NCBI GenBank assembly: GCA_028751875.1
Contig: CM054153.1
Span: 7,889,150-7,953,149, forward strand
Reading direction: 5' to 3'
Length of the DNA: 64,000 nucleotides
DNA from: Rapana venosa
Taxonomy: Eukaryota > Mollusca > Gastropoda > Neogastropoda > Muricidae
Within the stretch, counting starts at the first letter, position 1; each line of letters opens with the position of its first letter. Below, piece after piece: positions 24,370 to 36,365 of the stretch. The notes beneath the pieces were generated by a model. The model did not search any database, was not told where the DNA came from, and saw only the letters and a program-made list of their open reading frames with translations. A program made the translations under genes and the position numbers.

Positions 24370-24905
24370 ATCAGAAAGATCAGCCCACTTCATGACCACA
24401 ATCTCTGCACAGCAGACAGAAGAGGGGAGGGGGTGTGCTTGCAGACACTCTACTAGTTTTCAGATAGAGCACACAGGGACAGGGGCGGCCCCTGGGCCCT
24501 CGTCAGCACCACAGCCCACTAATCTGAAAGGTCAACTTTTGGGTTAAAATCCTTTTTCGGTGTGGACATTAGGTCTGAGCCACTTACTGTAAGGACTCCT
24601 TGCATAGGCAGGGGAAGGAAAGGGGGAAAGAAAAAAGAACAAAAATGTGTGTGTGAATTTCATGTCTATTCACAAGTAGTGATACATAATACAAAGTCGT
24701 AGACATGCATACACAAGGTGTTTTTGTTTATATTTTCATCAGTTTCGGTTTAGAGCACTTTTTGAAATAACATTGAGCTAAAATCAGTGCATGATAAACA
24801 TAAGATGTAAAGGGATAACCAGAACAGCTCAATCTCAACTGGGCTTGTCAGAGTAGGCTACGTTCAGTCATTTTGTGATGGAAATAGTGCGTGCATGATG
24901 AGCAG
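24370..24905. other. No recognisable gene
   Basis: Non-coding spacer between two family B copies. It holds GGGCCCTCGTCAGCACCACAG and CCAC-TAA fragments reminiscent of SINE heads, too weak to call. Confidence 0.4.
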
Positions 24906-24909
24906 TGAA

Positions 24910-25150
24910 CAGTCAGTTGGGACAGTCGGTATACACTGAATGAAGTTTACTTGTGTGACTCCTTTTGAAGTACTTTGTCACACAGGCAGCCATACCCAAA
25001 GAGACTTTTTTTTTGTCCTTTAAAGAATGCATATTTTTATGCAAAGAGCTTGTTATGGCTAAAGACAAGATGAATATAAACTTACAACTTAACATTTTTA
25101 ATGAAGGCCTTGGTTTTGAGTTTACATGAAATACAATGTTACAAAATTTT
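24910..25150 (+). repeat. Repeat family B copy, partial
   Basis: It carries ATACACTGAATGAAGTTTAC, TTTTGAAGTACTTTGTCACA, CAGGCAGCCATACC, GAGCTTGTTATGGCTAAAGA and ATGAAGGCCTTGGTTTTGAG in family order. It lacks both ends. Confidence 0.7.
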
Positions 25151-25539
25151 GGCCATACCAAGGAAAGTGCATTGTAACTGTGGCAGTTCTTTCAGGATCT
25201 GGCCATCAGACCACAGGAGGTCCAAAGAAGGGTGTATGAAGTCGGCACTCCATCATTTATACTGCCCATGACTACCAACATAGCTAACATCCATTCAATA
25301 CTGCTTGAAGCTATCATCATGGGGCCAGGGTGTTCCTTGCTGAATTTGTTCTGATCTTTGAGTTCCTACATGTTAGTAAAGCAATGTTATGGTAAGAGCT
25401 TTTTGCTTTTTTTTCTATTGTTTACATTTCCTGGGATGGAAAATCACCATTGGCAGAATGACAGAACTTTTTTTTATCAGCCATGCCAGCAAAGTCATGC
25501 TGAAGACTGAAAATCAGACTAAAACCACAAGTGGAAGAA

Positions 25540-25800
25540 ATCATCCTACAGACGGGGCTCCATAGCAGAAAGCATCACGAACATCTTTTCAACCAGTCAT
25601 AGCCAAGGCTGCCTTCTGTTACCCACACTCTTCAGTATCATTTGGAGTGCATCATGAGTGAAGTGCTTGAAGATCGATCACCAATGTTAAATCCATGTCA
25701 CAGGAAGACTCATGACAAACCAAATCTTAGATTTGCAGATGACATTGAGGGACTTGTAGGCAAGGATGAGCATGTGGCTATTGTGGATGAAATATACCCC
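25540..25800 (+). pseudogene. LINE reverse transcriptase core remnant (left part)
   Basis: Translation around 25598-25640 gives a QGCLL-PTLFSI motif (RT block with the conserved PxLFN-like sequence). A one-frame shift is then needed to read IMSEVLEDRSPMLNPC, then NLRFADDIEGLVGKDEHV. The catalytic FADD box is at 25732-25743. The frameshift and missing flanks make it a pseudogene. The C-terminal part of what looks like the same element resumes at about 26990. Confidence 0.7.
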
Positions 25801-26985
25801 CCCTCCCCCCAAATCATGCTCTAAGATGACACAAAATCAAGTCAAATCAGTCTTCCAAATATATTTATCAATTATGCACCATTTCACTTGAACACAAATA
25901 TTGGGTTTCACTCGCACACAGCTATGATCTAAATCTGCAAAATAACACAAAATGATATCACCCTTTCAATAACAAAAATTAATACAAATTATACAAAAAC
26001 ACTTTCACAACAGCACTTCATCAAAACCCACGTGGCAACAGGATATGCTTGCAATGTTCAAGCTTCTATATAAACGTATGAAATAAATTTAACATTTGGG
26101 TTCATTCCCCTACATCAAGCTACGGATAATATAGGTACATCAAGGGGCAGATCTTATATTTTTAAACCACATGGTAAAGTTAAAAAAAAAAAAAAGAGTA
26201 AAACAAAAGTTCTGAGATACAGGTCCAAAATGTACTTTGAATAAAGAATGAGACTGCGGGTAAGACACTGATGAGCTTAGTGTGATAAATTATACCTTAC
26301 CCAATTAATGAATGCTCTGTGTATAATAATCAAACAATAATTTTGTACAACACATTATCATCAAGCTGGTGGTGAGGCTATACCAGACTTACACCCCAAA
26401 AATTTGCATAACCAACAGGCAGTAATTTATATGCAAATAAATTGCAAATAATTGAATGAATTAATGAGCAATCAAAGACATATAAATCGCAAACAATTGT
26501 ATCAATTTATATGCAATCAAAGGCAAATAATCGCAAATAAATGTATCAATTTATACGCAAGCAAAGGCAAACTGCGAATAACTGTATCAATGTAAATGCA
26601 ATCAAAGACAATAACAAATAATTGTATCAATTAATATGCAAAGATAAATAAATCACAAATAATTGTATCGATTTATATGCAATCAAAGACAAATCGCAAA
26701 TACTTTTATCAATTTATATGCAATCAAAAACAAATAATTGCAAATAAATGTTTTAATTTATACGTATCAAAAGACAAACTGCGAATAATTGTATCAATTT
26801 ATATGCAATCAAAGACAAATAAATTGCAGACAGTCAATTTATGAGCAATTGCAGACGAATAAATCACAAATAGTTGCATCAATTTATATGCAATTAACCA
26901 TACCAATTCGCACGCACATGTGTATGCCTGTGTGTGTGGTAGAGTACCCCTTTTGTCTGCTGAGGTATAAACACAAAAAATAAAA
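25800..26985. other. AT-rich insertion between two halves of a LINE pseudogene
   Basis: About 1.2 kb of AT-rich, non-coding DNA separates the RT core at 25540-25800 from the matching C-terminal RT segment at 26990-27230. It includes the minisatellite at 26420-26900. I see no ends typical of a known transposon, so its identity is open. Confidence 0.5.
26420..26900 (+). repeat. AT-rich minisatellite, ~45-55-bp degenerate unit
   Basis: About nine degenerate units repeat the core TTGTATCAATTTATATGCAA followed by TCAAAGACAAATAAATCGCA and a short variable link (GCAAATAA). Individual copies differ by indels and point changes, so the array is old. Confidence 0.8.
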
Positions 26986-26989
26986 GAGC

Positions 26990-27460
26990 AATGTCAAGAG
27001 TGGCATCAGGAAAAAGTTGAGCCAAAAATACTGACCAGCATCTCAGAAAGTCTTAACAACCTCAGCATCTGGAAATCACAGTAACACTACTATCAATTCA
27101 AAAGTTTGACTGATGCACTCCCTTGTGTTATCCATATTTCTGTATGCCTTGGAGTTGACGGCTGCTCTAAAGAATAAGGTAAAGGCACCAAAGAAAATAC
27201 TTGCCACCACTCATTAAGTGCTTAGAAGAATCAACCAAGCCATCTTGCATTCATTAGTACTAGCAATGCCCTTGCAAAAAACGGTACAGGGAGCGACAGA
27301 AGATGGGGGGGGGGGGGGGGGGGGGGAGCCAAGGGAGAGATAAGATATCAGAGCAGACAGATGATGTGACACTAAGAGGAACATACAGAAGTGCAGGGCT
27401 CTTCTGGTTAGTGGCCTTTCATGGACATTTGACATATGATCCTGAGGTTACTGCATGACA
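26990..27460 (+). pseudogene. LINE reverse transcriptase C-terminal remnant (right part)
   Basis: Translation shows the region after the YADD box: ILTSISESLNNLSIW, then LMHSLVLSIFLYALE, the counterpart of the LV-SIFLYACE-WT segment of many LINEs, then RRINQA and TVQGATEDGG. Frame changes are needed between them and a G22 run (27305-27326) interrupts the C-terminus. It probably belongs to the same element as 25540-25800. Confidence 0.6.
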
Positions 27461-27820
27461 CCCATAGGCATGGCTAGGGCAGTGATCAGAACAAGCAGCA
27501 TGGGAACAGCAGGACAGACATCACAAAATGAGGCAGCTACCCCCACCTCCCACCCCACCCTGCTGGTGTTCTGTTACAGTATTCATAGCTGTACCTTGGT
27601 CAACAGTTTACTACATGCCAAACCTTTCACCTCTTCTGAATAAGCATCATGCCATAGATGCACTTGTCATTAATTGCTTGCAGTTTCCAAAAGTTATTGT
27701 TACATCACTGACTCCCAAAACATGCATAACTGTCAATTTACTGGATTTCCTCCTCCCCTTGCTTGCTTCGCTACACATTTTCTTGAAGACATGTGTGGTA
27801 TATGATGTGAACAAGAATAG
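27460..27820. other. No recognisable gene
   Basis: Short spacer between the LINE remnant and the Gypsy remnant. It is possibly eroded Gypsy sequence upstream of the protease, but no motif is readable. Confidence 0.4.
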
Positions 27821-27824
27821 AGCT

Positions 27825-28440
27825 CATCTTTGCTGCCTATCACTTGGGTCGACTTCCAGTCTCCATTCATCTGTGGTCGGTTCGATGTGGCTGTGATGGA
27901 GGCACCAGTTGTGGATGTTCTTATTGGCAACTCAGCCTGGGAATTAGATGGGACTATCAGCAGAGTACCTGTTTATGCTAATCCCAGGATTGTAGGAGAT
28001 GTGAACATAGGACTCGGGATGATCAGAAGTCAAAGCCTCTCCCTACTGTTCTTCTGCTGAGAGTGCAAGTGACTCATGAGGAGTAAGTAAGGAAGCAGAG
28101 GCAGGATCCGAGCCTGCAAGGAGCAAGAGATCTGGCTGAGAGTAATATCACTCAAATGATGAGGTCTGGGGATGTAGTGTTTCAGTGCCAGTAAGGGGTA
28201 CTTGTCTGCTCATTTAGGAATCGCTGTGGTTCAGTCTTTCATATTTGTGTTCCAGAGGACCTCCGTGTCACTGTGATGCAGCTGGCACATAGTACTTCTG
28301 TGTCTGGTCAATTAGGATTGAGGCAGACACACAACAAAATTTTCAAAGACTACTACTGGCCAGGGATGTGTGCAGACATCAGACAATATGTCAAGTCCTG
28401 CGAGTTTTCTCAGAAGACAGTGGCCAGGATCCTTCCTTGG
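27825..28440 (+). mobile_element. Ty3/Gypsy-type retroelement remnant: protease end then integrase N-terminus
   Basis: At 27833-27940 a frame reads like the second half of a Gypsy aspartic protease domain, ending VVDVLIGNSAW (the conserved DLIIGN-like hydrophobic-Gly-Asn motif). After a short spacer, 28085-28440 reads like the start of an integrase: a QDPSL motif, then LAHSTSVSGQLGLRQTHNKI and YYWPGMCADIRQYVKSC, the H2C2 zinc-binding region. The zinc site is broken: the second His position is Gln and the second Cys of the C-x-x-C is Ser. Stops and frameshifts occur and the DDE core is absent. Protease directly followed by integrase, without RT/RNase H between, matches the Gmr1-like order or alternatively a deletion. 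Confidence 0.65.
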
Positions 28441-29680
28441 ACAAGACACTGTTGCTTAGAGACATCTTGCTCTTTTCCATTTCCTGGAAAGTGTCGAGTC
28501 CAGCAGTGGACAACTGGTAGGAAGGACGCTGCAGTTGCAGCTGTTCAAAAGTCCAGTTCCTGGTGGAGGAGGTGTTGAGGTAGATATCCTTGGCCATTTG
28601 CTAGGGGAAGTGGTTGGTTGTGTCTTAGGGTTAACTTGGGGAGTTAAGTATATTGTAGTGTGGGCTAACTTTTCAGGTTTTTTGTGTGTGTATTCCAGTG
28701 TAAATAGATAAGTCTGTGTTCTCTTTGCTTTTCTTATGGGAGAGTTGCTTCCAATGGTCTTTTGGAGGGTTGGAACTTTCGAAGTATGGCTTCCAGGGTG
28801 GTCGTAGTCTTGGAATTTGTGGAGGTAGATTGAGGTCATCTCAGAAGTCTGCCTTGAGGAACCTGTTGCTGGGATTGGTTATTGCTAGTGTTGACTGACA
28901 CTATGGCCTGCTGTTGCTAGGGTCAATTGTTGCTGGTGTCAATTGTCACCAGCATTGTTCATTATGCTCACCACGTCTTGGTTGCAGTTCAAACTGGGTG
29001 GTTTGAATTTAAGGGGGGGGGGGGGGGGGGGGGGGGCTATTGTCACGGTTTGCATAATTCTGCGCATAATTCTGTGCATAACTCTGTGCCAGTTCTCTCT
29101 GTGTGCCTGCATGCTAATGTCTTTCAGTGTGCACATTCACATTTTTCATGTCTGTGGTGAACTCCAGCTTAGTGGCATGCACATTCCCTTTTGTCTGCAA
29201 TTTTGCATAGCTTCTTGTGAAGTTCCTGGTCATGAGTGAGGGTTTGGATGGTCAGCTGAGTAGCAGTAGCTTTAAATAGGAGGAGATCTGGACTTCAGTT
29301 AAGGGAGTCAGTCTTTGGCTGAAGAGATTTGTTGGTTGCCATTCCAGCATCGGCTGTTGGGCACCATGTGGTGTTGTGACTCGATTTGGAGAGCAGGGGG
29401 GAACAGTCATTCTTGAAGTAGTTCAGGCTCCTGAGAACCCAGTCTACGTTCTTCGTTTGTGCTGTCCATCTTGTCAACGTCTTCCTTGGGGTGCAGGAAT
29501 GTGCTTTATTCCGTTCCAGTGACAGGTGAGGGTCGTTCCATAAATGTGATCGAGTTCCGTGGTGTTTCATTGGGCTGTTGTGGTAGTTGTTGTCTTGTGT
29601 CAACGTAGCACTTAGATGGTTGGTTCTTGGATAAATTAGTGTAGAAAGTTTCGAGGGAGATTTCCTCTTTCTTAACTCAC
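28440..29680. other. No confident gene; possible LTR-element debris
   Basis: There are open frames on the minus strand (28456-28839, 29295-29603) with no recognisable domain, and a G24 run at 29013-29036. A GTTGGGCACCATGTGGTG motif near 29350 resembles the junction of an LTR with a primer-binding region, but I could not find a matching second LTR. Confidence 0.35.
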
Positions 29681-29681
29681 T

Positions 29682-31295
29682 GTGACGTGCCGAAGCTTAA
29701 GATTTGGCAGAATTACTTTTTTTTGTGTGAATACACTAAGCAATGGTCCACCTCCTCATATTAGCAACGAAGATGGCCACATAATCATGGAAGACGAAGT
29801 GAGACATGCACTCAGCAAGATGAAAAGTGGTAAGGCGCCAGGACCTGATGATATCCCATCTGAATTGATAACAGCCCTGGATGAAGTGGGAATTAAGGCA
29901 GTCACAAAACTACTAAACAATATATATGACACAGGAGAGATTCCGACAGATATGAAGAAGTCCATCTACATTGCGATCCCTAAGAAACTGGGTACAGCTG
30001 AATGTGACCAATATCGTACAATCAGCCTGATGAGTCACCTCACCAAAGTTCTTTTACGAATACTCATGAAGAGAATGAGAAATAAAATACTCCCAGAAAT
30101 ATCAGAAACGCAATTTGGATTCATGGCAGACAAAGGCACCAGAAATGCAATCTTCGCATTGAAAACTCTCATGGAAAGGTCCATCGAGGTCCAGAAAGAC
30201 CTGTACCTCTGCTTCATTGACTACTCAAAAGCGTTCGACAAAGTACGACACTCCGACTTGTTCGATATTCTGGCAGGGCTATACATCGACGGGAAAGATC
30301 TTCGTGTCCTCAGAAATATATATTGGGAACAGGAGGCAGCCATTAGAGTCGACAATGACATCAGTCAGTATAGACCAATCTGCAGGGGTGTGAGGCAGGG
30401 CTGCGTGTTCTCGCCTGATTTATTTAATGTATATAGTGAAATAATTCTACGAAATATTGAGAATCATGATGGAATTAGTGTAGGTAGCCACAACATCAAC
30501 AACCTGAGATATGCAGATGACACAGTCCTTATCACTGACTCTGAAGAAAAACTGCAAAAGATTTTAACAACAGTAACAGACGAAAGTGAAAAGAAAGGAT
30601 TATAGCTCAATGCAAAGAAGACAAAATGCATGGTGATCTCGAAAAAAGCTGTTATACCACAATGCAACATAGCCTGTAAAGGAGAGAGAATCAGACAAGT
30701 AAACACCTTTAAATACCTTGGTTGTACTATCACCCCGGACGGCAAGTGTGACACAGAAATCAAGAAGAGAATCGGTCAATCTAAGGCAACTTTTAACAAC
30801 ATGAAATGCATTTTTACCAACAGTAAGATAAGCCTCAAGACAAAGATCCATGTTTTGAGAGCCTACGTATGGTCCATTCTTCTGTACGGATGTGAGTGCT
30901 GGACCCTAGCCAAGGACACAGAACAGCGACTAGAAGCAGTGGAAATGTGGTTCATCCGGAGAATCATGAAAGTCTCATGGACAAAAAGGAAAACAAATGC
31001 AGAAGTAATGGAAATGGCTGGGTACAAGAGATCCCTTCTCAACACCATCAGAGAAATACAGCTCAAATTTTTTGGCCATATAATCAGGGCTGACGGACTA
31101 GAGAAACTGTTATGGAGTGGCAAAATCTGTGGAAACAAGAGCAGAGGGAGACAACGCACAAAATTCACAGACAGCTTAAACAAATTCACAACGAATAAAG
31201 AGGGCACCAACAATGAGCTCATGAGAGGGACTGAGAACAGGGAAGAATGGAGAGCCATGATCGTCGATGTCTGCAGGACCAGACCGGACACTTGA
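29682..31295 (+). pseudogene. Reverse transcriptase of a LINE, one in-frame stop
   Basis: A single reading frame of about 538 codons is interrupted only by TAG at 30603-30605. Recognisable RT blocks in order are KMKSGKAPGPDDIPSEL, PIPKK-like AIPKKLGTAECDQYRTISL, QFGFMADKGTRNAIF, CFIDYSKAFDKVRH, GVRQGCVFSPDLFNVY and the catalytic YADD at 30510-30521. After the stop the frame continues with LNAKKTKCMVI, FKYLGCTITPDGKCDTEI, RAYVWSILLYGCECWTL, IRRIMKVSWTKR and a basic GNKSRGRQRTKF stretch. RT polymerises cDNA from element RNA at the nicked target. There is no true start codon at the left end, since homology begins near 29720 in the middle of the polyprotein. Everything but the stop looks intact, so the copy is young or the stop is very recent. 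Confidence 0.88.
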
Positions 31296-31316
31296 AGAAG
31301 AAGAAGAAGCAATGTT
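29720..31316 (+). mobile_element. RTE-like non-LTR retrotransposon, 5'-truncated
   Basis: The element runs from the RT domain to its 3' end. It lacks the N-terminal endonuclease. The open frame ends with a stop at 31293-31295 and is followed at once by GAAGAAGAAGAAGAAG, a short tandem tail without poly(A), as is common for RTE-like and related LINEs. Clade assignment is inference. Confidence 0.8.
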
Positions 31317-31319
31317 CAA

Positions 31320-32985
31320 CTGAAGGGAAAGTACTCTGGCCTGTAGAGCAGTAATTTTTATAAACACAGTTGCTTTCCTTGACCATAAGCTTGCCTAGTT
31401 TGCATGTGTTGGCAACTTTTCTTTGACATGTTGACAAGCGTATTCTTTGGGATTTCGGGCTCTCCAATGTTACGATTTTAAAAACAAAAATTGTATAGTG
31501 CAAAAAGTGACATTAGATGGAATCAGCCAACTTCAGGAAACTTTACTTTGGTGAAAAATGATCACATTGTTTCTAGGGGACTAGTTGATGAACAGTTCAA
31601 GCCATGTAAGATAAGCGGCCCTAATTTTCAAAACTTTTTATTTTTCAGCATTTGCTGGCATATTTTAAATTTTGTAAAAACATACAGTTATCTATTAAAA
31701 AACTGTGCTACAATCTCAAAAGTAGACATAATAAACTTTTCAATGATGTATAATTTGTATGTCTTTATCATGTTGGGTAAATCTGCTGAATTTTTCAAAT
31801 ATAGTCAAAATCACCCACCACCACAAAATGGCAGGATCCATTTCACTGCTACTCCATTGAGTTAAGGGTTATTTTCTATTAGGTAGGCATAAAATTCTCC
31901 TTTTGTGATCGATAAGATGTTTTCTTTAATATATGTTTTTAAATGCTAATGGTTTTGTCTAGAAAGTTCTCACTTGTGTTTAGAACACTCGGTATTTCTA
32001 AGTCTAAATTGATGTGGTCGAGTCTTGAGATTTGGGATTTAATGCAACTTTGCGTATTATGCAGTTGTGTGTGGTTATTATTTTTCTGTAAGAACAATTC
32101 TCTTTTGTGGAAGAATGTTTTAAAGGTATTTTAACATAACTGTATTTAAACATAAACAATTAAGGAATAGACATCTGTCGTCGTTTAGATTCAAAATGTA
32201 GATGGTTCCTTGGGTATACAGGGTGGACTCTTTGGGTGTAAAGACAATTTGTCTACCCAGAGGATGCAAGGGAAATAACCCTAGATGCCTTTGCGCTAAT
32301 CATGGGCATATGTTGAAGAACGGCAAGTATTGCCTGTTCCAGGTTCCTGTGGGTGCCTCCAGCAGTAGTTGTGCTTGGAGAGGGTACAGCCTGGTGCGCC
32401 CTGAAGAGTCACCCTCCGGAATTTCCATCTCCTTTATCCCCTGGACCCACCTCTTTTCCCCACGACCCGTTTCCCTTCCGACCTGTCCACCCGCGACCCT
32501 TTTTGAGGACATCAGCCTGCCCTGAGCTATGTGGCAGTGTGTGCCGGGTTGTGACTGTAAGGGAAGAGGGAGGGGAACATTCCTCAAGCCGGTTTTAGAA
32601 CTGTGGAGAAGGAGGGAGGGGATTATAAACTTAAAAGTGAGTGTGGCTGGAAGTTGAATCTGTGTGTGTGAAAGTGGGTTAAGTATTTGTCTGATGTGAT
32701 TGTTTTTGATTTAGGAAAGTAAAGTCTGGAACTTTTTCCTCTGTGTTCTGTGTTTGTTGTTGTTGGGAAGATAGAGTGGGAACGGGTGGGGGTTTAGCCA
32801 CAATCCCTGAAGGAGTGTGACTCTGATGACACTGCCCTATCAGCAGGAGATACCACAAGTAAGAAGAGAATTCTCTACTGAGTAGATACTGCAGGAAACC
32901 AGTAAATAAAACCAAGCCTGAAAAAGCAGAAAATAAGTACTTGAGCTTTGTCAACACCAACACCGCACACAAATAGGCATTACCA
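31320..32985. other. No recognisable gene
   Basis: Non-coding sequence. A 107-codon frame at 32202-32525 is Ser/Pro/Cys-rich and has no recognisable motif or splice context, so I do not call it. Part of 32200-33000 could be an LTR or SINE of unknown type. Confidence 0.45.
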
Positions 32986-32989
32986 AGCA

Positions 32990-33385
32990 AAGAAAGATTC
33001 AGCTGAACAACCTATGGAAAGGCATCAGGCATCTTCTCAGAGTAGAACAGACAGAATCAATGAAAGCATGCTAAAAGGAATTGCCTGTCCAGCATAAAAC
33101 GATCCAAGAGATCAAAAAAAGAAAAGTGAAGTATATCTGGCACATTCACTGAAACACAGGTGCTGACTAGATGACATCAGTCCTGAAGAGGACTCGTAAC
33201 AAAAAGAAAACGAGGAAGGCCAGCAAAACCCTTCATGAACAACATCTCCAACATTGGCAAAGTCAGGCTTCAAGACATCATACACAGGAGCAGAGACTGT
33301 TTCGCCAAGCAATCCTTGGAGCATTCACCACAGTCCACGGTGATGAAGACAAGAGGGAAGTGATGACCAAATTTGTGGAATGACA
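32990..33385 (+). pseudogene. LINE C-terminal tail remnant
   Basis: Broken frames encode the terminal region seen in several LINE polyproteins: KVKYIWHIH (GHI-R like), a basic RGRPAKP-like stretch at about 33210-33230, then MNNISNIGKVRLQDIIHRSRDC. Two frame changes and stops are needed. The preceding RT core is absent. Confidence 0.55.
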
Positions 33386-33389
33386 CATT

Positions 33390-34490
33390 ATAACATTTTC
33401 TTCTTCAGATTGATGCTATTTTGTCAGATAATTGAAAAAACACTGATCCACAGCACATGCACTTGCCCTATGACCACAAAATGGGAGATATTTGTGCCCA
33501 TATGCAGACTCACGACAGTTTGGCTCAAAAAGGCATTTGATATGGGATTTTAAATTTCCAGGATACATATTGAAAATTCAGATTCCCAGGACACTTGGTC
33601 AAAAATGGAACAAGTAGGGTCCCTCAAAGATGGTAGGTATGCCTGTTACCCCTCACACCCAGCCTGACCTCCCCATCACCCTACCCCATCCTCAAGCTAG
33701 TCCTCCAAACTACATCACAACTCCCTGCTACCCCTTCTCAGCACTGCTTTGACTGACTGGTTACTCGCTAAAATATATGGCATTTTGGACATTTCTCATG
33801 AAACTGGGCCCATGTCTCCTAGTCTCCTTAACCCCAATATCATGATAGATATATGATTCTATAAACATACTAGTGACATACTGGATTATAAGAATTCAAT
33901 TATCAACCTAAGCAAAATATTTCGCCATTCAAAAACATTATATATGCAACATCTGATCAAAATTGAAAAAAATCCACAAAAATCAACATGGTAAAACATT
34001 TCAAATAACACATGACTAAATTTCAGAGCTACTCTACTGAATGATGATCTACTAAAAGCAAAAGAATCCATAAATCCATAAGGTGCTTGCATCCATGGTT
34101 TCATTTACGCTGAAGTGATCCTGAAGCATCCAGAAAGGCGTCCAGGCTGTAGACACGCACAAAAAATGTATGCAAACAAAAACAACAGCCTTAAAGTTTA
34201 TATAGTTTTTACTGACTGCAAAAACAAATTTTGCATGCAAGGAAACATGGAATAATGACATGGAAACATTTGCTATATTTGTTAGTTACTTTTTCTGACA
34301 AATCTTGCATGCTTCTGATCATCACTCAGTTGTATTGATTCATGATATCAAAAAGCTATACAAAATGATCACTCAGTCAAGCTATTTATCAAAAAGCCGT
34401 TTTCCATTCAAAAAGAAGTTGCTACAAAGTTTGACTTTGATACAAATGTTTGGAGTATGTTAACTTTTTCTGAATCCAAAAGTGAAAAAT
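33390..34490. other. No recognisable gene
   Basis: AT-rich non-coding sequence. I see neither a repeat shared with the rest of the window nor a coding frame. Confidence 0.5.
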
Positions 34491-34495
34491 CAATA

Positions 34496-34925
34496 TGAGC
34501 TATCTTCTACCTCTCCCATCCAACCCCCTTTCCCCCCCATCCTCTACCTCCCTCCCCCATCTACAGCCTAACTCCTACTATTCTTCCCCTTACAGCCTAC
34601 TGACCATATCTTCCACCTCTCTCCCCTCCCTAAGGCCCATCCCCCTTTCCTATACCTTCCTTCCCATCTATAAACTAACCCACATCTTCCTCTCTCCTAT
34701 AGCCACTTCCCCCCCCCCCCCCCTTTCCACTGCAACAGCCAACCTCCTGCCTCTAAACCCTCCCCCCCCCCTTCTCTCTTTAAAACCTACCCCCCCCCCC
34801 CCCCCCCACCTGAACAGTCTACCCCTCTAGAGCCCCCCACCCCTCCTCTATCCCCCCACACAAACTACTATAGTCTAGCCCTTCCCATCCCTCATGCTAT
34901 ATTCTCACCCTCCCTTCTGCAGCCC
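34496..34925 (+). repeat. Polypyrimidine tract with CCT-rich degenerate repeats
   Basis: About 430 bp in which the plus strand is overwhelmingly C and T, with recurring TCTACAGCCTAACTCC-like phrases (CTACAGCCT, TTACAGCCTACT, CTATAGCCAC). It includes C15 at 34709-34723 and C18 at 34790-34807. It could form triplex or other non-B DNA. Confidence 0.75.
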
Positions 34926-34929
34926 TCTT

Positions 34930-36360
34930 ATTATATAGCAATATATAGTATTGTGTTGAACTGCATTGTGCTGTATTGCACACTACTTTCAGTCAGGACG
35001 TATTGCTCTGCAAAAGTTGGGTCTCTCTCAATAAAGAGTATTGCCACTAGGCTAGTGTAACTCCACCAATTTTCTAAAAATATTTTTCCCGTCTGTAAAT
35101 TGCAAGTGTTTCTCTGTGACAGAGGTTTTTTCTTATAGAATTTGCCATGGACAGTTCTTTTGTTACCTTTACTATTATTCATGAGCGTTCAATGTATGTT
35201 GAATACAGGCCATGGTTTATTGTCTCATCTGAAAGCCTAGCACCCAGACCACCGCTCCATCTAGTGGATGGGTGGGTGGTTAGAAGCCTGGCTTCAGACA
35301 AGAACTGAACAAAAAATAAAACAAAACAAAAACACACAAAAATAACTGAACCCACAACCTTTCACTTACTAGGCTTTGCCATTGTATAACCAATACACTT
35401 TAGATTTCAGCTGACATGGAAGTGGGTTTGTAGTGGTTCTTGCTTAGTGACTAAACAGCATACACATGGAGATTAGATGTAAAAAAGCACAAGAGTACTT
35501 ATTCCATTTTCTTCGAAATAAAAGAATAAAATTAAAACAACAACAACAGTGTACTGCTTACACAATTATGTGTTAATGGTGAAAGCTAGATACACCAACA
35601 CGAGGACACCACATGACATTCTCATGTTTTACAAACACATTCATTCAGTGGTTAGAGTGTTGGCCTCCATGATCTGAGGGCGCCGATTCATGACCAACTG
35701 AACCATCTGTTGGGGGGGACCTTTCTAACTCCATTCCCCTGTAGAAGGGCGGGCCAGCTATGGCTGGTGGTATGGATGAAACAAAAGTACCCAACATGCA
35801 ATCTATACCCCAATGTAAATGAAGACGTTGAACATCGGAGCAGTAGATTACAATGAAATCACTGTGGAAGACTAAGACCCCCCCCCCCCCCCCCTTCCAC
35901 ACACACACACACACACACAGAGTACTTTTAGTTCCATACCAATTATATAACAATGCCTATACATGTAGCCTAGGCCCTGGGCTTACGGATATGAAAGTAA
36001 CCCAAACAACAGTGCCGCATTGTGGGTAATAGAATCAATGGCTGCAAAGACTACTAAACACTGCCCGCCAATTGTTGGGTTTTAAGAGTGCTACTGTAAA
36101 TACCAATTGAGATTTTTGTCTTCATAGCCTGACACGTTTTAGGACACATTTTGTTGTCGATAGTAGTCTATGCATATCAAAGTTTGTGTATTTGTATACT
36201 GTGTCTTTGCTTACATATTGAGTGGCTTAAAAAAGACAATGCTGGCTTTTTCGTGCATTGAATGTAGGTTTCTTATAATTCCTCCCTTATCTCACAATGA
36301 AAACTAGGACCAAGACCACTCTGAAGGCATAGCAGATATGAGACAGTTTGCGTTCTCATC
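34930..36360. other. Non-coding with SINE fragments
   Basis: Fragments of SINE family A occur: a reversed piece at about 35205-35410 (GGTTTATTGTCTCATCTGAA, then ACCCACAACC-TTTCAC-TTACTAGGCT) and a head-like piece at 35645-35700 (CAGTGGTTAGAGTGTTGGCC). A C17 run at 35878-35894 is followed by (CA)n to about 35920. There is no gene. Confidence 0.5.
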
Positions 36361-36365
36361 GGGGG

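Noticed and set aside
28273..28578. Intact integrase gene
   Set aside because: Only the zinc-binding start is present; its second His and second Cys are replaced and no DDE core follows.
32202..32525. 107-codon frame as a host gene
   Set aside because: No recognisable domain, no splice or start context, and composition typical of non-coding DNA between retroelements.
34496..34830. 111-codon Ser/Pro/Leu-rich frame
   Set aside because: It is the translation of a polypyrimidine tract with no other sign of coding.
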